Shown: positions 21,166 to 32,466 of the stretch, in pieces
Layout of the letters: every line of letters begins with the position of its first letter
How positions within the stretch are numbered: the stretch's first letter is position 1
Assembly: GCA_049999725.1 (NCBI GenBank)
Contig: JBNGIS010016990.1
Location: 1 to 33,334 of the forward strand
DNA: 33,334 bases
Direction: 5' to 3'
DNA from: Haplomitrium mnioides
Lineage: Eukaryota > Marchantiophyta > Haplomitriopsida > Calobryales
Notes under the pieces: generated by a model
Told to the model about the DNA's origin: nothing
Databases searched by the model: none
The model's input: the letters and a program-made list of their open reading frames with translations, nothing else
Made by a program: the position numbers and the translations under genes

Positions 21166-22469
21166 ATCAAATTTTGTTTGACTACTTCCAACTTTGGTGT
21201 GGTTTATAGAGTTTGAAAATTATGAGCTCTACAAAACCTCTTTAAATGGTATATGCTACTCACTTTCAAACACATCTATTTTATAGAGTGCAGGAAATTT
21301 TAATGCTCAACTCTAAACAACACATTATGATTGCGATAAAGATTGACATTGCTAAGTATTTAATATAGTGTTATATTTGTAAACACTAAAAAAACACAAA
21401 ATTTTAAACACTCGCATATGTACTATATGTTTGTCATTATGTACAACAATTGTCAAAGACATGTATTTCATGGAGTTGGAAGATTATCTACCTTGTAGAT
21501 TGGCTAGGCCACTAACTTTAGATATTGCATTTTATATAGTAAGACAACTCTGAACTATGAGAAACACCGCTTTGAAGGTATACAATTAGTTAATGCACAA
21601 AAGATTCTAAATGCTTTATGTTTGCAACTATCTTATTTAACTATTCTACTTTGTTTCTTATAAATTCTTAGATTACAACTTTCTTCTACTATTGCTTGAT
21701 ATTTTTTACATTAAATTAAGACCAAAAGCTTTGCACAAAGTCATGAAACTATAGTTGAACATAAAATTTAGTTCTTCACTTTTGCCCACTTCAATGCTAC
21801 AAAAACTAATTTGAATGACTTTTCTACTCTACTAGTTGTTCCAATTCATGTGAAATTTCCAAAACTAGATTGCCTTCATAAGTTATTGATTATATTTGTC
21901 ATTTTCTATCATCAAAATTTTCTACTATTGTTTGGCAACAAACTATAACATTCATTGTATCTTTTTTGCAGTCGTAAGATAATTCTTTCATCAACATTAT
22001 GAGGAATTCATTTTATGCTTGTCATATAAATAAAGTTTTTATCATCCAAAATAGAATGGGCTTCAAACAACAACTTATTTTGAAATTAAACTAGACTACA
22101 ATGGCATGTTGATTCATTGAACTTGTTATGGCAAAGCTTCTTGGCAGCATTTATTAAATTAAATCTCTAAAAAAACCCTTTTAATAATTCATGAAAGTCT
22201 TAATCATATTAAATCTCTAACAATTCTCTTAGAAGATACAGATTCTTCCAATATAAACACAATTTGTTACTAGTTTTTGAATAATATATTGGCCTATATA
22301 GCATTTAACTCCCCTTATTCATTTGCTAAATCTATTTTTAGGCTTTTTGTTGTGTATACACATATGAAAACACAAACAATGCTACATTGTGTATAGTAAC
22401 CAAATGATTACAAGAGGGGTAGTAATTAGCCCATGGCTCACAATCATTACAACATGCATTTCCATTCAT
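21166..22469. other. AT-rich spacer, nothing recognised
   Basis: This is AT-rich DNA to the right of the copia element, continuous with the left flank once the insertion is removed. It has no coding motif and no RNA gene. The small open stretch at 22338-22526 has no recognisable feature and overlaps the start of array C. Confidence 0.5.
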
Positions 22470-24181
22470 AACCATTACCACCATTTTTTTAAAACCACCT
22501 ACTAACCCTACTGAATTCTCCCTCAAATTGACAAATATACTATGACCATCACCACCATTTGTAGAAGACTATCTACTAATCTTACTACAATCTAACCACT
22601 ACTATTTGTGCAAGACCTTGCTAGAGTCTCTATAGAAATCCCCAAGACATTATAATCGTCACCATTATTTGTGCAAGATCATTTACCAAACATACTCCAA
22701 TCTTCTTCAATTTGTCCAAGACAAAATACCTATCACCAAAATTTGTGCAAAACCATTCACGAGCCTTACTAGAGAATCTCAAATATATCCAATATATTAT
22801 GCATTTGAATGTTGAAGGTAATATCACCATCGTCATCATTTCTAAAAAACTTTCTACTAACCTTTCTACAATCCTCTTATAATGTCTAATATATCATAAT
22901 CTTGGTCATAATTTGTGGAATTTTTTTTACTAACACTATTATAGCTTTGTCGTGACAATTTGTATGAGACTATCCACCAACTTTGCTACAATATTCATAG
23001 GAATTTCTAAAATATTACAACTATTATCACTATTTGTGCTACCATTCATGAACTTTGCTACACTCTAATTCAAAAATTCTAAGATATTATAACCATCATC
23101 ACTATTTGTGCAAGACCATCTACCAACCATGCTAGACACTTCATAGAGTGTTTAAGATATTACCTTTAGAATGTCCAAGGTAATATATGACCATCGCCAA
23201 TATTTGTACAAGACCATCTACTAACCAAATTAGATTCTCTCTATAATATCCAAGATTTTATAATCATCACTACTGTTTTTGCAAGACCATCAACCAACAT
23301 TGCTAGAATCTCCCAAAATTATCTAACTATTATCCTTAGAATGTCCATCAAAATATGATCATTGCAAATACTTGTGGAAGACCATCTACCAACACTCCAA
23401 CAATTTCACCACCACTATGTATGTTTGCAAGACTATCCATAAAATTTGCTACATTCTTTATAAGAGTGTCCAGAACATCACCAACATTTGTGAAATACCA
23501 TCCAACGACCTTGCCACAATGTCTCATAAATCATCCAAATATTATGACTATCATTATCATTAGTACAAGACCTTCCACCAACCATTCTAAAGCCTCCATA
23601 TATTTTTCTAAGGTATTATTCCTTACTAATTCTAGAATAGTACAACCATCACTAACATTTGTAGAGGACCATCGACCAACCTTGTTAGAATATCCTAATA
23701 ATGGCTAAAACATTATAACCATCATTACTATTTATATAAGAAAATCTACCAACAGTGTTGTAGCCTAACTCATGATGTCCAAGACATTATGACCATCATC
23801 AATCTTGCTAGAGTCTACTTGAACTATCCAAGATATTATATCTTAGAGTTTCCAAGGTAATATAACCATCAACACCATTATAAGAGGTCATTTACTACCC
23901 TTGCTCAAATATTTTCACAATGTCCAATATATTATGTATGCAAGATTATTCATTGACCTTCCAACAATCTCTATATACATGTGCAAGAAATACAACCATC
24001 ACCATCATTTGTCCAAAACTATGCCAACTTTGGTAGAGCCTCCTTGGACTATTCTCATACTACACCTTAAAGTGTTGAAGGTAATAACACCATCACCACC
24101 ATTTGTAGTCTACCAACTGCCAACCTTGTTAGAGTCTACTCATAATGTATAACACATTTTGACTATCACCGCCAGTTATGG
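22470..24181 (+). repeat. Degenerate tandem array C (unit ~75-100 bp)
   Basis: Fifteen or more diverged copies are present of a unit like 'accatcaccactatttgtg', 'caagaccatctaccaacc', 'ttgctagagtctcc' and 'aatgtccaagatattata'. The word 'caagaccat' or a close variant is at about 23111, 23209, 23282 and 23377, giving spacings of roughly 98, 73 and 95. Some copies are truncated. Open frames (23355-23708, 23901-24152) simply follow the repeat. The array resumes for about 30 bases after the solo LTR insertion (24602-24633). Confidence 0.7.
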
Positions 24182-24186
24182 AAGAC

Positions 24187-24601
24187 TATAATAGTACAAG
24201 CATAAGGTTGTGCTATTTATAAGAAAATAAAGAAGAGTAAAGGAAGTGGTAGGAGAACACTTTTAGAGTTGAGATAAGATTACTTGCCTTCGAAGTCACT
24301 TTTAGATTTTTAGGGTTGAAATTAGAAGTGAGTTCTAAGTGATCAATTGAGGGTTGAAGTTAGAAGTTACTTGTAAGTGAAGAAAGAAGGATGACCCCCT
24401 CTTTTCTTGTATAAATAGAAGGGGTTGATAGCCCCACTTCTCATTCTGGAGTTCATCTCAATTCGGTTTGGCTCTTTGGTTACTTAGCTTTGGCTAGCAC
24501 TCTTGGCTTTGGTTTGCTTGTTGGCCTTGAGTTGTGTAACTCTATTAGAGTTATCTTGAATTTTCTACCTATTTGGAAGTCAGTTCTTGAGTTCTTTTAC
24601 A
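24187..24601 (+). mobile_element. Solo LTR (415 bp) inserted in array C
   Basis: The array is interrupted by unrelated sequence flanked by a 5-bp duplication 'aagac' (24182-24186 and 24602-24606). The insert begins TATAATAG and ends TTTTACA. It contains a TATAAATAG box at 24410-24418 followed by a T/G-rich stretch, as expected of an LTR promoter with R and U5 on the plus strand. No coding sequence lies inside. A solo LTR left by LTR-LTR recombination explains this best. A small non-autonomous element is the alternative. The TA...CA ends resemble those of the copia element, but the sequences are otherwise different. Confidence 0.6.
24410..24418 (+). promoter_or_regulatory. TATA box in solo LTR
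   Basis: TATAAATAG matches the plant TATA consensus and sits a little past the middle of the 415-bp insert, leaving about 180 bases for R and U5. Confidence 0.55.
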
Positions 24602-24606
24602 AAGAC

Positions 24607-25102
24607 CATCCACCAACCTTGCTATGGTCTTTGTGTGACATTGCTCCAATCTTTTAAAAAATGTAGTAAACATTACTTATGAGATGGAATGTTAGAATTC
24701 AAGTTTTTCTAATGCTCCAAATATTGGTCATGCATAGGTTCATTTTAAAAATAGAGTGGATTAAACTATACTATTGTTATTGGAACTAGAAACTCTATAC
24801 ACACAATGAATGAGTTATTTGTTTGGTGTAATTTCATACAAACATGTTGCACTAGGTGTGACTCTAACTTTGGTAATTTGATAGGAATTTTTTCAGTGAA
24901 TTGTCAACTAGAGCACCACCAAAAATTGTAATGATAGGGTGAAAAATGAAGGAGGTAAGAGCTAAATATAAGTGTCTTTAATTTAGATGTATGCCAACTA
25001 CAACAATTTGAGATTAATGGTATTTCTATGTGAAAGAAAGACATGGTAACTTGCAAGGCTTATGTTTACAAACCCATGCATTCAAGGTTTTTCTATATGT
25101 CT
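24607..25102. other. AT-rich spacer after array C
   Basis: After a short remnant of array C there is AT-rich DNA without gene, RNA or clear repeat. Base composition changes sharply at about 25103. Confidence 0.5.
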
Positions 25103-26819
25103 TGTCGTAGCATAGTAATGGGCACTCCTGCCCCGAATGACGCAACCAAGGATCGAACCACGCAAGATCTATATAGAAATCTGCTCTTAAATTGATTTAC
25201 TGACTTTCTAGATTCTTTATAGAGTTCTGAAACTACACTCTATTAGTTCAAAGATGAACCGCTCTCCTTCTCTAGGTCTCACAACCCTCTCTCCACAAAA
25301 ACACACACCAAACACTTCTAACCAATTAACATATTTGAATAATAGCCAGGTGTGGTACATGGGAGATTCCAATATTTCACAAATTAACCCTCTTTGAGGT
25401 TATTTTACTCAGGGAGACTGAGATCATGTGCAACCAAACTTACTTTTCTTCGCACACCACTCCGTTTCAACATCTGCTCACAATCCTCTCTCCAAAACGG
25501 GGTTTAGATTAATCCAATCCCATGCCAAACTCCCACTACAGATCTTTACGTAATCGCCACACCACTTCAGAACCGACACCACATACTTCTCTTTCGTTAA
25601 ATCCGAAGCGATGACTTAGCTCAGTTCGGCCGTCGTCCGACACCACAGTCAACTTGGAAGTTGGAACGCATTGTCCTTCCTTGTACAACCACTGTTCCCT
25701 ATCCGTAGCTTGACTTCAATGCTAAATGACAACTTTCCTACTGTTCCCGAGGACTTCCCGCACTACACGACAACAATCTGACGCCGCTTTCAAACTGGAA
25801 GTTGGACCGCCACTTCACGAAATCTGGAGAAATCTTACTATTATTCTCCGCAGATCCTTTTGGACTTCGGACTCTTTCTTTCCATAACACTTCCTTTCCG
25901 CGAGAACTTCCGTGAACTCTCTCCTCTCGACACGCATCCTCTTTCCTTTCCGATGCTCCTCCGCAATACTTCGGAACACTCCCTTCCGATAAATTCTTCC
26001 GCGTTCGCTCAATCTTTTCTAAAATCAACAACTGGAAATGTGTTCTTTAACCTCGTGCAACTCTCGAGGAATTCTGTTTAACCTTGCGAATTACAAGAGA
26101 TCGGAGCAGCTTCTTCTGCTCTCCTAAACAAACCAAACTCATTTCCTTAATCGATTACAACTTGTATACTCCAGATACATCCCCTAAACTCCTTAGCAAT
26201 TTCCTTGAAGATTCGTTTGGACTTCAATCCGTTGATCGAGACTTACTCTCATGATCCGTCGATCAGAAGAACAATATCCAAACTTCACTCCTAGACCTTA
26301 CGTATATTTAAAAGAAGCTTGGTACAATCCTTCTTCAACAAATTGAACAGACATGACTACAATCGGTTCAAGTACCCCCTCTACTAGGATCGCTTTCCTC
26401 TTTGGGCCACCACTCTACCCTTAATCTCTGCGAAATTTCTTTATGTTCTTCCAAGAATTGAATCTTTCCTCTCTTTGCTGAAGGACAATCGATCTCAAGA
26501 AAAGTTTGAAGGTAGTAGTTCTCTTTAAGTTTGTCCTATCTCGCGATAGTGAACGGAACTATCTCTTCCTTCTTGCTTATCTTTGTCGATTCTCAAATTG
26601 AACTCAACGGGGAGATTATACAAAGCAATTCCTCAAACATAAAGACAACTTCTTACGAATGGAATTCTCAGACAACTTTTATTCAAAATTCTCTAAGAAC
26701 TCTTTACTAGAGATTTGGCAACCCTCAGTTTAAAGTCCTGAGGAGACTTATACACTTCCTAACTATCTGAACCAACACATATTGAAACGACACACACTAA
26801 TAGCGATTTATCCCTATCA
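25103..26819 (-). repeat. Possible second gypsy LTR (~1.7 kb)
   Basis: This GC-richer segment has no recognisable coding motifs and lies between AT-rich spacer and the end of the coiled-coil ORF. On the minus strand it would start TGATAGGG (26819, overlapping the ORF stop) and end CTACGACA (25103), giving TG...CA ends. The left boundary coincides with a composition change. Against this: no purine tract precedes 26819, and no duplication of the flanking 'tgtct' is found in the window. The minus open stretch 25738-26031 has no recognised domain. It is unrelated in sequence to the 29888-32429 segment. Confidence 0.3.
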
Positions 26820-29033
26820 GGCTTTTGAAGGCAAACAATACTCTTCATCAACTGTCACATTCTTCAGTTCACCTCTCAACTCTTGATATTTCTCGGAATA
26901 CCGAGCTTCCTCTAATATAGCTAATTCCTCTTTTGCTTGGGCCACTTCCCGATTGGCTTCATCCATATCAAAAATTAACCTCTGCATGCTTGCATCTATC
27001 CGATCCAATGTCTGCGTTTGGGCTTCTTGCACCATTTCCCACATTTGTTTCAGCCCTATGACCTGACATGCCGCTTGTAACAACGTTTCTAAAAATTCTC
27101 TTCATTCTCTCCCCATCGTATCCCTCTGCCACTCCGTTAACTTCTCTTGCAGCTCATTGGCACGATTACTTTCCACTATCCTTGAAGCGTGGACTTCTTG
27201 ATGCAATGTTTCCCACTCTTTCTCCTTTGCTTTATGCTTTAGTAACTTAACATTCAAAGTCTCCGTCAACTATACCTTATTCTTGAACTCCTCCAGAATA
27301 CTTTGTTGTTCTTCGTCCATCCGCTTGATCTTTTCCGGTTCTTGCCTCAACCAAGCTTGAGTCTCTTGCAACTTTAATTGCTCTACCTGAAATACTTCCT
27401 CCTTTCTTGCCATCTCCTCTACCAATGCAACGTACTTATCCTTTAATGCCCTATACTGAGGCAAATTCTGAGCCAAGGCCTTATTCTCCTGTTGAAGCAT
27501 TTCAATTACCGCCCTCAAATTTGTACTTTCCAACCACTCTTTTGAAATTGCTTCTCTTAACCTCCTCTTCTTTACTTGCATTCGCTTCTTTAAGTGTACA
27601 TATACTGGCTCCCAATCATCCGACTCGGTCTCCTCATCTCCCATAACTCCCTTCCCCTTATCTTGGATTGGTGGGGGTAATGAGGATGCATCTGAACCAT
27701 CTTGCTTCATCGTTTCTTTCCCAATTTCCTTCCTCCTTAGGTTATTTCCACCTTGAAGCCTGGACACTTCCATACCTTCCACAACCCCTGGAGCTCCTCT
27801 CTAGGTTTGACTTTCCTATGTAGTTTCCTCCACTCTAGCTGTTCCCCTTTCTTTCCTAGTTTCCTTCGGAAAGATACTCAATCCCTTATACATGTCCAAA
27901 AAGACTTTCAATCTCTGCTCTGCCACCATCCGAGTAGCATCTAACTCATCCAACCGTTGAGTCCAATTTTTCTCTCGTGAATCCTCTCATAGGTCCGCCA
28001 TTTCCACTATTCGCTCTTCTCCTGGCTTCCTACATGCCACCGGGTATGCCTTTGAACTCTCCCATGTTTTCTTTACTATCGGCACTTGCTTGGGAGCCCA
28101 TGCTCCCACCATCTCTGTTCTGGGTCTTTTCAAAATTATGGGATACCTTGATTAAGAAGGAGGTGCTGCCTCTCTCACTTCTCTCGGCCGAGGATCCGTA
28201 GATGGCATAATCCAAGGCTATCTCCCTGGCTTATTGGGTTGACCATCCTCCCAAACAATTTCATCCGACATGGCCTGGCGATCTTGATCTACCAATTCCA
28301 TCTCCTCCAGAGTACAACTTTTGCTCGCATACAAGTGATGTAATATAAATGGTGCAAACCAAATCACCGAATTCTTTCTCCAACTCTTCTTAAAATACAA
28401 AGTAATCCTTCCATTAATGAAGGCTGCCATTCCCTTCGTATGACCCCTCCACGCATTCAACAACACCAACAGATTTGTCTTAGTCACATATCTCGGCCGT
28501 GGCTTAAACAAAATTGTAGCAAACACTTCGACAAATTCTTGCAGTAGAGGATCTTAGATTTCTGGAATCTTGTACCCATCATTCGTCACCGTCGCTGGTT
28601 GATAGAGGTACGCTAAATGTCCCTCTCCTTTCACCATCCGGTCCGCCATATCTTCCTCAGGCAGACTATACAATTGCTTTACCACCTCTTCCGTAAAATA
28701 CACTGAACTTCCTCTCATTGGGAACACAATGTCCCCTTCGCAGATATCTACTTGATCAATGCGCACATTCCCAATCAATGGTCAAAGGTCATGATTCCAA
28801 ACTTGTCCCACAAACTCCTTTCATTATTAGCTGGACGGCGAGTTAATTGTCCCCTCGTACGACATGACTCTTCCCACGCTCTTCTTGTCTCTTCTCTTCA
28901 TTTCCACAGAATCTTCAGACTCCTACCATCCGAAGAACCTTGCGGATAGCAAAGCTCCCAGACCTTGAATCCGTAGTGAGCCTTTCTCAACCGATTCCAT
29001 CCGCTCCTCTCTTAATCTTTCAAAATATATCAT
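26817..29033 (-). pseudogene. Retrotransposon extra ORF with coiled coils, decayed
   Basis: This is one long minus-strand ORF broken by stops and frameshifts. The likely start is an ATG at 29031-29033 (MIYFERLREER). The N-part has GFKVWELCYPQG, then LWDKFGIMTFD and (28778-28554) NVRIDQVDICEGDIVFPM. The middle (28526-28218) has NLLVLLNAWRGHTKGMAAF and SVIWFAPFILHHLY. The C-part (27782-27270, continued in the same frame past stops at 27270 and near 27085 to 26817) is acidic, Lys/Glu/Gln-rich coiled coil. No zinc knuckle, protease or transmembrane segment is seen. I do not recognise the family. Its place between LTR-like sequence and gypsy parts suggests an accessory ORF such as Tat/Ogre elements carry before gag or Athila elements carry after integrase. 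Confidence 0.5.
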
Positions 29034-29887
29034 TTTTAGCTCCTTCTACACTTTCAATCTCCTTCTATCTTGGATTTTCTTAAAAATTTCTTATCAAAAC
29101 ACTTTTTCCAGCTCTTCTTACTAGAAATCCACCTTACACCAGGAATCACCTAAATTGCATGATTGGCATTCCTAGGATAAGAAAACTGATGTACAGGCTG
29201 ATTTTAAACTAGGGTTGTATCAAAAATTTTCCCAAACAACTAGTTCCCCAACTTGCTTGAAACTCTCAGAACAGCACTCTAGTGCCTACCTTCATTACAC
29301 CACTTCACTTTCCTCAAGCTAGATACTCAGGCCACTCCAACCTAATATACCCTAGAGCTTAATGTTGAGAACTCAACTATGGAACAATCCTCCTGATCTT
29401 ACATCCAACTGTTGTTCCTCCAACCACCCACTACTCTGTTTGCTTGTGAAATGCCTACCTATTCTATAGGCACACACAATTCTGAGCAACACTAGCTCTA
29501 CTGCAATCCACCAACAAGCATCCACTAATAGAGAATCACAGAAGGTTCTCTCTTTAAAGATTTAACAATTTAACACATATACACACACATAGAATAGAAC
29601 AGAACCCAAAGCAGACTTGATTGCCACCAAATATCCCACAAATTATAGTATGGAATTCAGAACCCAGACCCACCTGTAGAATACACTCAAGTACCCATAG
29701 ACATGCCCTTCTCTAATGCAATCTGTCTAATTTCTTAAATTAGAAACTTACATAACATTTACCACCAAAATCTGACTTCAATTCCTTATTCCTTACTCAT
29801 ATTGCTCCTTTTGAATCTGCAATTTTCCAAGAGCAAGGGGACCTCACAGACAAGAATTTGTTAAAATTTACTCCTTGAAGCACCAAA
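29034..29887 (-). other. Leader-like spacer before coiled-coil ORF
   Basis: About 850 bases have no gene and no notable open frame. Next to the possible LTR end at 29888 the minus strand reads TTTGGTGCTTCAAGGAG, which has the TGG start of a primer binding site. I cannot name the matching tRNA. If it is a binding site, this is the leader of a second gypsy copy. Confidence 0.35.
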
Positions 29888-32429
29888 TGTACTATGAGAT
29901 AACCAACAAAATAGGAACTCGCCACTAGGCTTGTACCCCTCTATCTTGTTCAACTGACAAGTAACTATCATAACAGTTCACAAAAAAACTAACTTCCTTC
30001 CTTCCTAAGCTAACTCTTTCTCACTAATCTTTCAATAAGAGCTCACTACTCACAACTCGTTCTTAACTAAATAACTAGCTTACACTTACACTAGCTTAGC
30101 TTGCAATTAGAACTAATTACTAACCAATGTTCTTATACTAATTTTCAAACTTTTCACTAACTCTTCCTTTACTTCTTTTTATTTTTTGAACTTTTCAAAT
30201 TCCACCGATCGTCTGTTGCAACTTTTCAAACTTTCGATTCGACTTCCACAATCAGCACCGAATCCACGATAAATTGTCGCTTTGCCTGTCATACCTCACC
30301 TCAGAAATTGTGCTTGTTCTTCAGCATCAATTCTCACTCGGAATGACGACAAATCACCTTTTCGCTAATCACCTTTTCGCTTTCGATCCATTCTTTGGGT
30401 ACATCGGAACTGCTTCCGTTCCATTTTTCGGAGTCCACATCGGATCCCCACTTGGGATCCATCTTAACTGGGCGATCCACTTCAGATACCCACATGGAGA
30501 CTTGTCGGACCTTACGGACACAACGGATCCCCACTTCGGATCCCCATTTCGGACACTTCAATTGGGTGACCTACTTCAGATAATTTGGTTTCGATCCATT
30601 TTTTGGATTCATCGGACCTTGCTTCCATTGTTTTCAAACAGAGCCTCTTCTTTCACATTCAATCTCTTCCACTGACCTTCGTCAATTCTTCTCTCACATG
30701 GATGTTCTTCGCATTTGCTTCAGCATAGCGGAATCCTTCGACGATGGGTTCTTCTTCCTTTCAGAGCGATTCCTCACTAATCGATTGTTCTTCATAGCAA
30801 GGATCTCTTTCCTCACAAGTTAATTCGTCGCAACTAGCTTCGCAGACCTTCATAGCAGCATGACCTTCACACCACGGGGCTCCTTCTCGGCTTGGATTCT
30901 TCGCAACAACATTCAGCACAGAGCCCATCCTTCATCGCATGTAACAATTTTGCCTCAGGTTGATTGTTTGCAAGTCGATTCTTCCATAGATCTTCTCACA
31001 ACTTGCCTTCATTGCCAGGACCTTCTTTCACATCAGGGAGATTCATCATATTTGTTGCAAATCGATTTCATTCCTGCTCATGGCATCTCCTTACATCCAT
31101 AGCAACAATTCTTTGCATCAAATGCTTCACCGTAGATCTTCGTCGCAGATCAATTTCACACTACTCCTCCGATCGTTCGATATAAGAACAATACATGGGC
31201 TCTTTTAAAATTAACTCCCCGAATAGCTTTTTCCTCACATCAACTGCAACTCCTTCCTGCATCGAGGACTTGTGCAACGGCTTCTTCTTTGAATTCCTCA
31301 TAATAGCATGGACCCTTCTTAACATTCAATTCTCATTGATGAACAAGCTCGTGCGGTTTTCCTCTTCGCAACAAATCGTTCCTTGCAGGTGGTCGATTTC
31401 TTCTGAGGGAACTTTGTTCCTTACAGGGTTGTCTCTTGTTCACCAGGCTTCCTTTTGCAAGAGGTCCATTGTCGTAACTGGCCTTCTAAACATTCATCGC
31501 AGCCAATCAATTCCTCGTAAGGCCATTCCTTTAGAGTAGATCAATTCTTTAGCAGGCTTCATTCCTTTCATGGCTTCTTTGCAACATCATTCCTTCTCAA
31601 AACTTGATTTTTGCAGTTGGCCCATATTTCACAACATTTCTATAGATCTTAGTAGTGGTCATGTACGAATGGACAACAGTCCTTCAAAATCAACTAGCTC
31701 TAGCCTTTATTCCTCTCCATCATCCTCATCGTCAAGCTTGGGTGTGTCAGGAAGCAATCGCCATGGGGAAAGATATCCTCAAAATTGTCATCGCTCATAA
31801 CACATGCGCAATGCAAAATGTTGTTTCCGAACAATAAACAAATTCAACCCAATAGAGCGAGTATTACATCCGCTTTTTCTATCCGTCCTATTCCTTGATC
31901 CGAAAAAAGGTGCTCTCCCTCACGAATGCTTCGTTGCGGGTGGCCTTCGCAAGTACCTCCAAATATCCCATAAGTGCTTCTCACTAACATAGGAGTAATA
32001 TATAACAATTCAACACCCTCCTTCTTTCGAGAGGCATCCCGCGAGGGTATAAGGCCATCGCTTATTCTTGCCCTTGGACGGACCTAGTTCAGGGCACAGG
32101 GCAAGTGTCTTTCAACATAATCAAACTGGCTCCTGGGCAAACTATCCACCAACACTCTAGATAGAAGTAGCTAGAGGCTGGCTGGCCCTCACCAAATAGA
32201 TTAGTTTTATCCAAAATAATTTTTTTCTTAAATAAATCAGCTTCCTTGTAAATCAGCCTTCTCTCCTTGGCCAACTACATCAAAATTTCCCTCATATATT
32301 CTTATATACACATTTGTACAATTTTTATACACAAAACTGAAACTTTACCATTTACTTCTTACTCCACCATGCCGAAAAGAACTCATTCAAGCTTTTTTTG
32401 ACCTTCTATCAACAACTATGCTCTCACAT
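29888..32429 (-). repeat. Probable gypsy LTR (~2.5 kb)
   Basis: On the minus strand the segment begins TGTGAGAGC three bases after a polypurine tract that follows the integrase stop codon, which is where a gypsy 3' LTR should start. A plausible end is at 29888 (CTCATAGTACA), giving TG...CA ends. There is no recognisable coding content; the plus-strand open frames (30274-30675, 31195-31539 and others) are motif-free. Internal features are a perfect 15-base tandem pair (30352-30381), a repeated GGATCCCCACTT word (30442-30460, 30524-30549) and an 8-base inverted repeat (32067-32074, 32098-32105). The right boundary is better supported than the left. LTRs of this length occur in Tat/Athila lineages. 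Confidence 0.45.
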
Positions 32430-32432
32430 TGC

Positions 32433-32442
32433 CCCCTCCTCA
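32433..32442 (-). promoter_or_regulatory. Polypurine tract of gypsy element
   Basis: On the minus strand GAGGAGGGGG lies about 25 bases after the integrase stop codon and three bases before the putative LTR start. Confidence 0.6.
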
Positions 32443-32466
32443 ATCGTGCAGCGTCCTTGCAAGCAT

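Noticed and set aside
22470-24181. CRISPR-like regular repeats
   Set aside because: Repeat copies are diverged, spacing is irregular and the intervals are themselves repeated, so this is a decayed tandem array in plant DNA.
26378-26390. Purine tract on the minus strand (AGAGGGGG) as a polypurine tract
   Set aside because: No TG LTR start follows directly and no LTR end pairs with it, so I did not use it as a boundary.
30274-31992. Run of plus-strand open frames (up to 133 codons)
   Set aside because: They lie in the probable LTR, shift frames constantly, have no domain and follow CT-rich composition.
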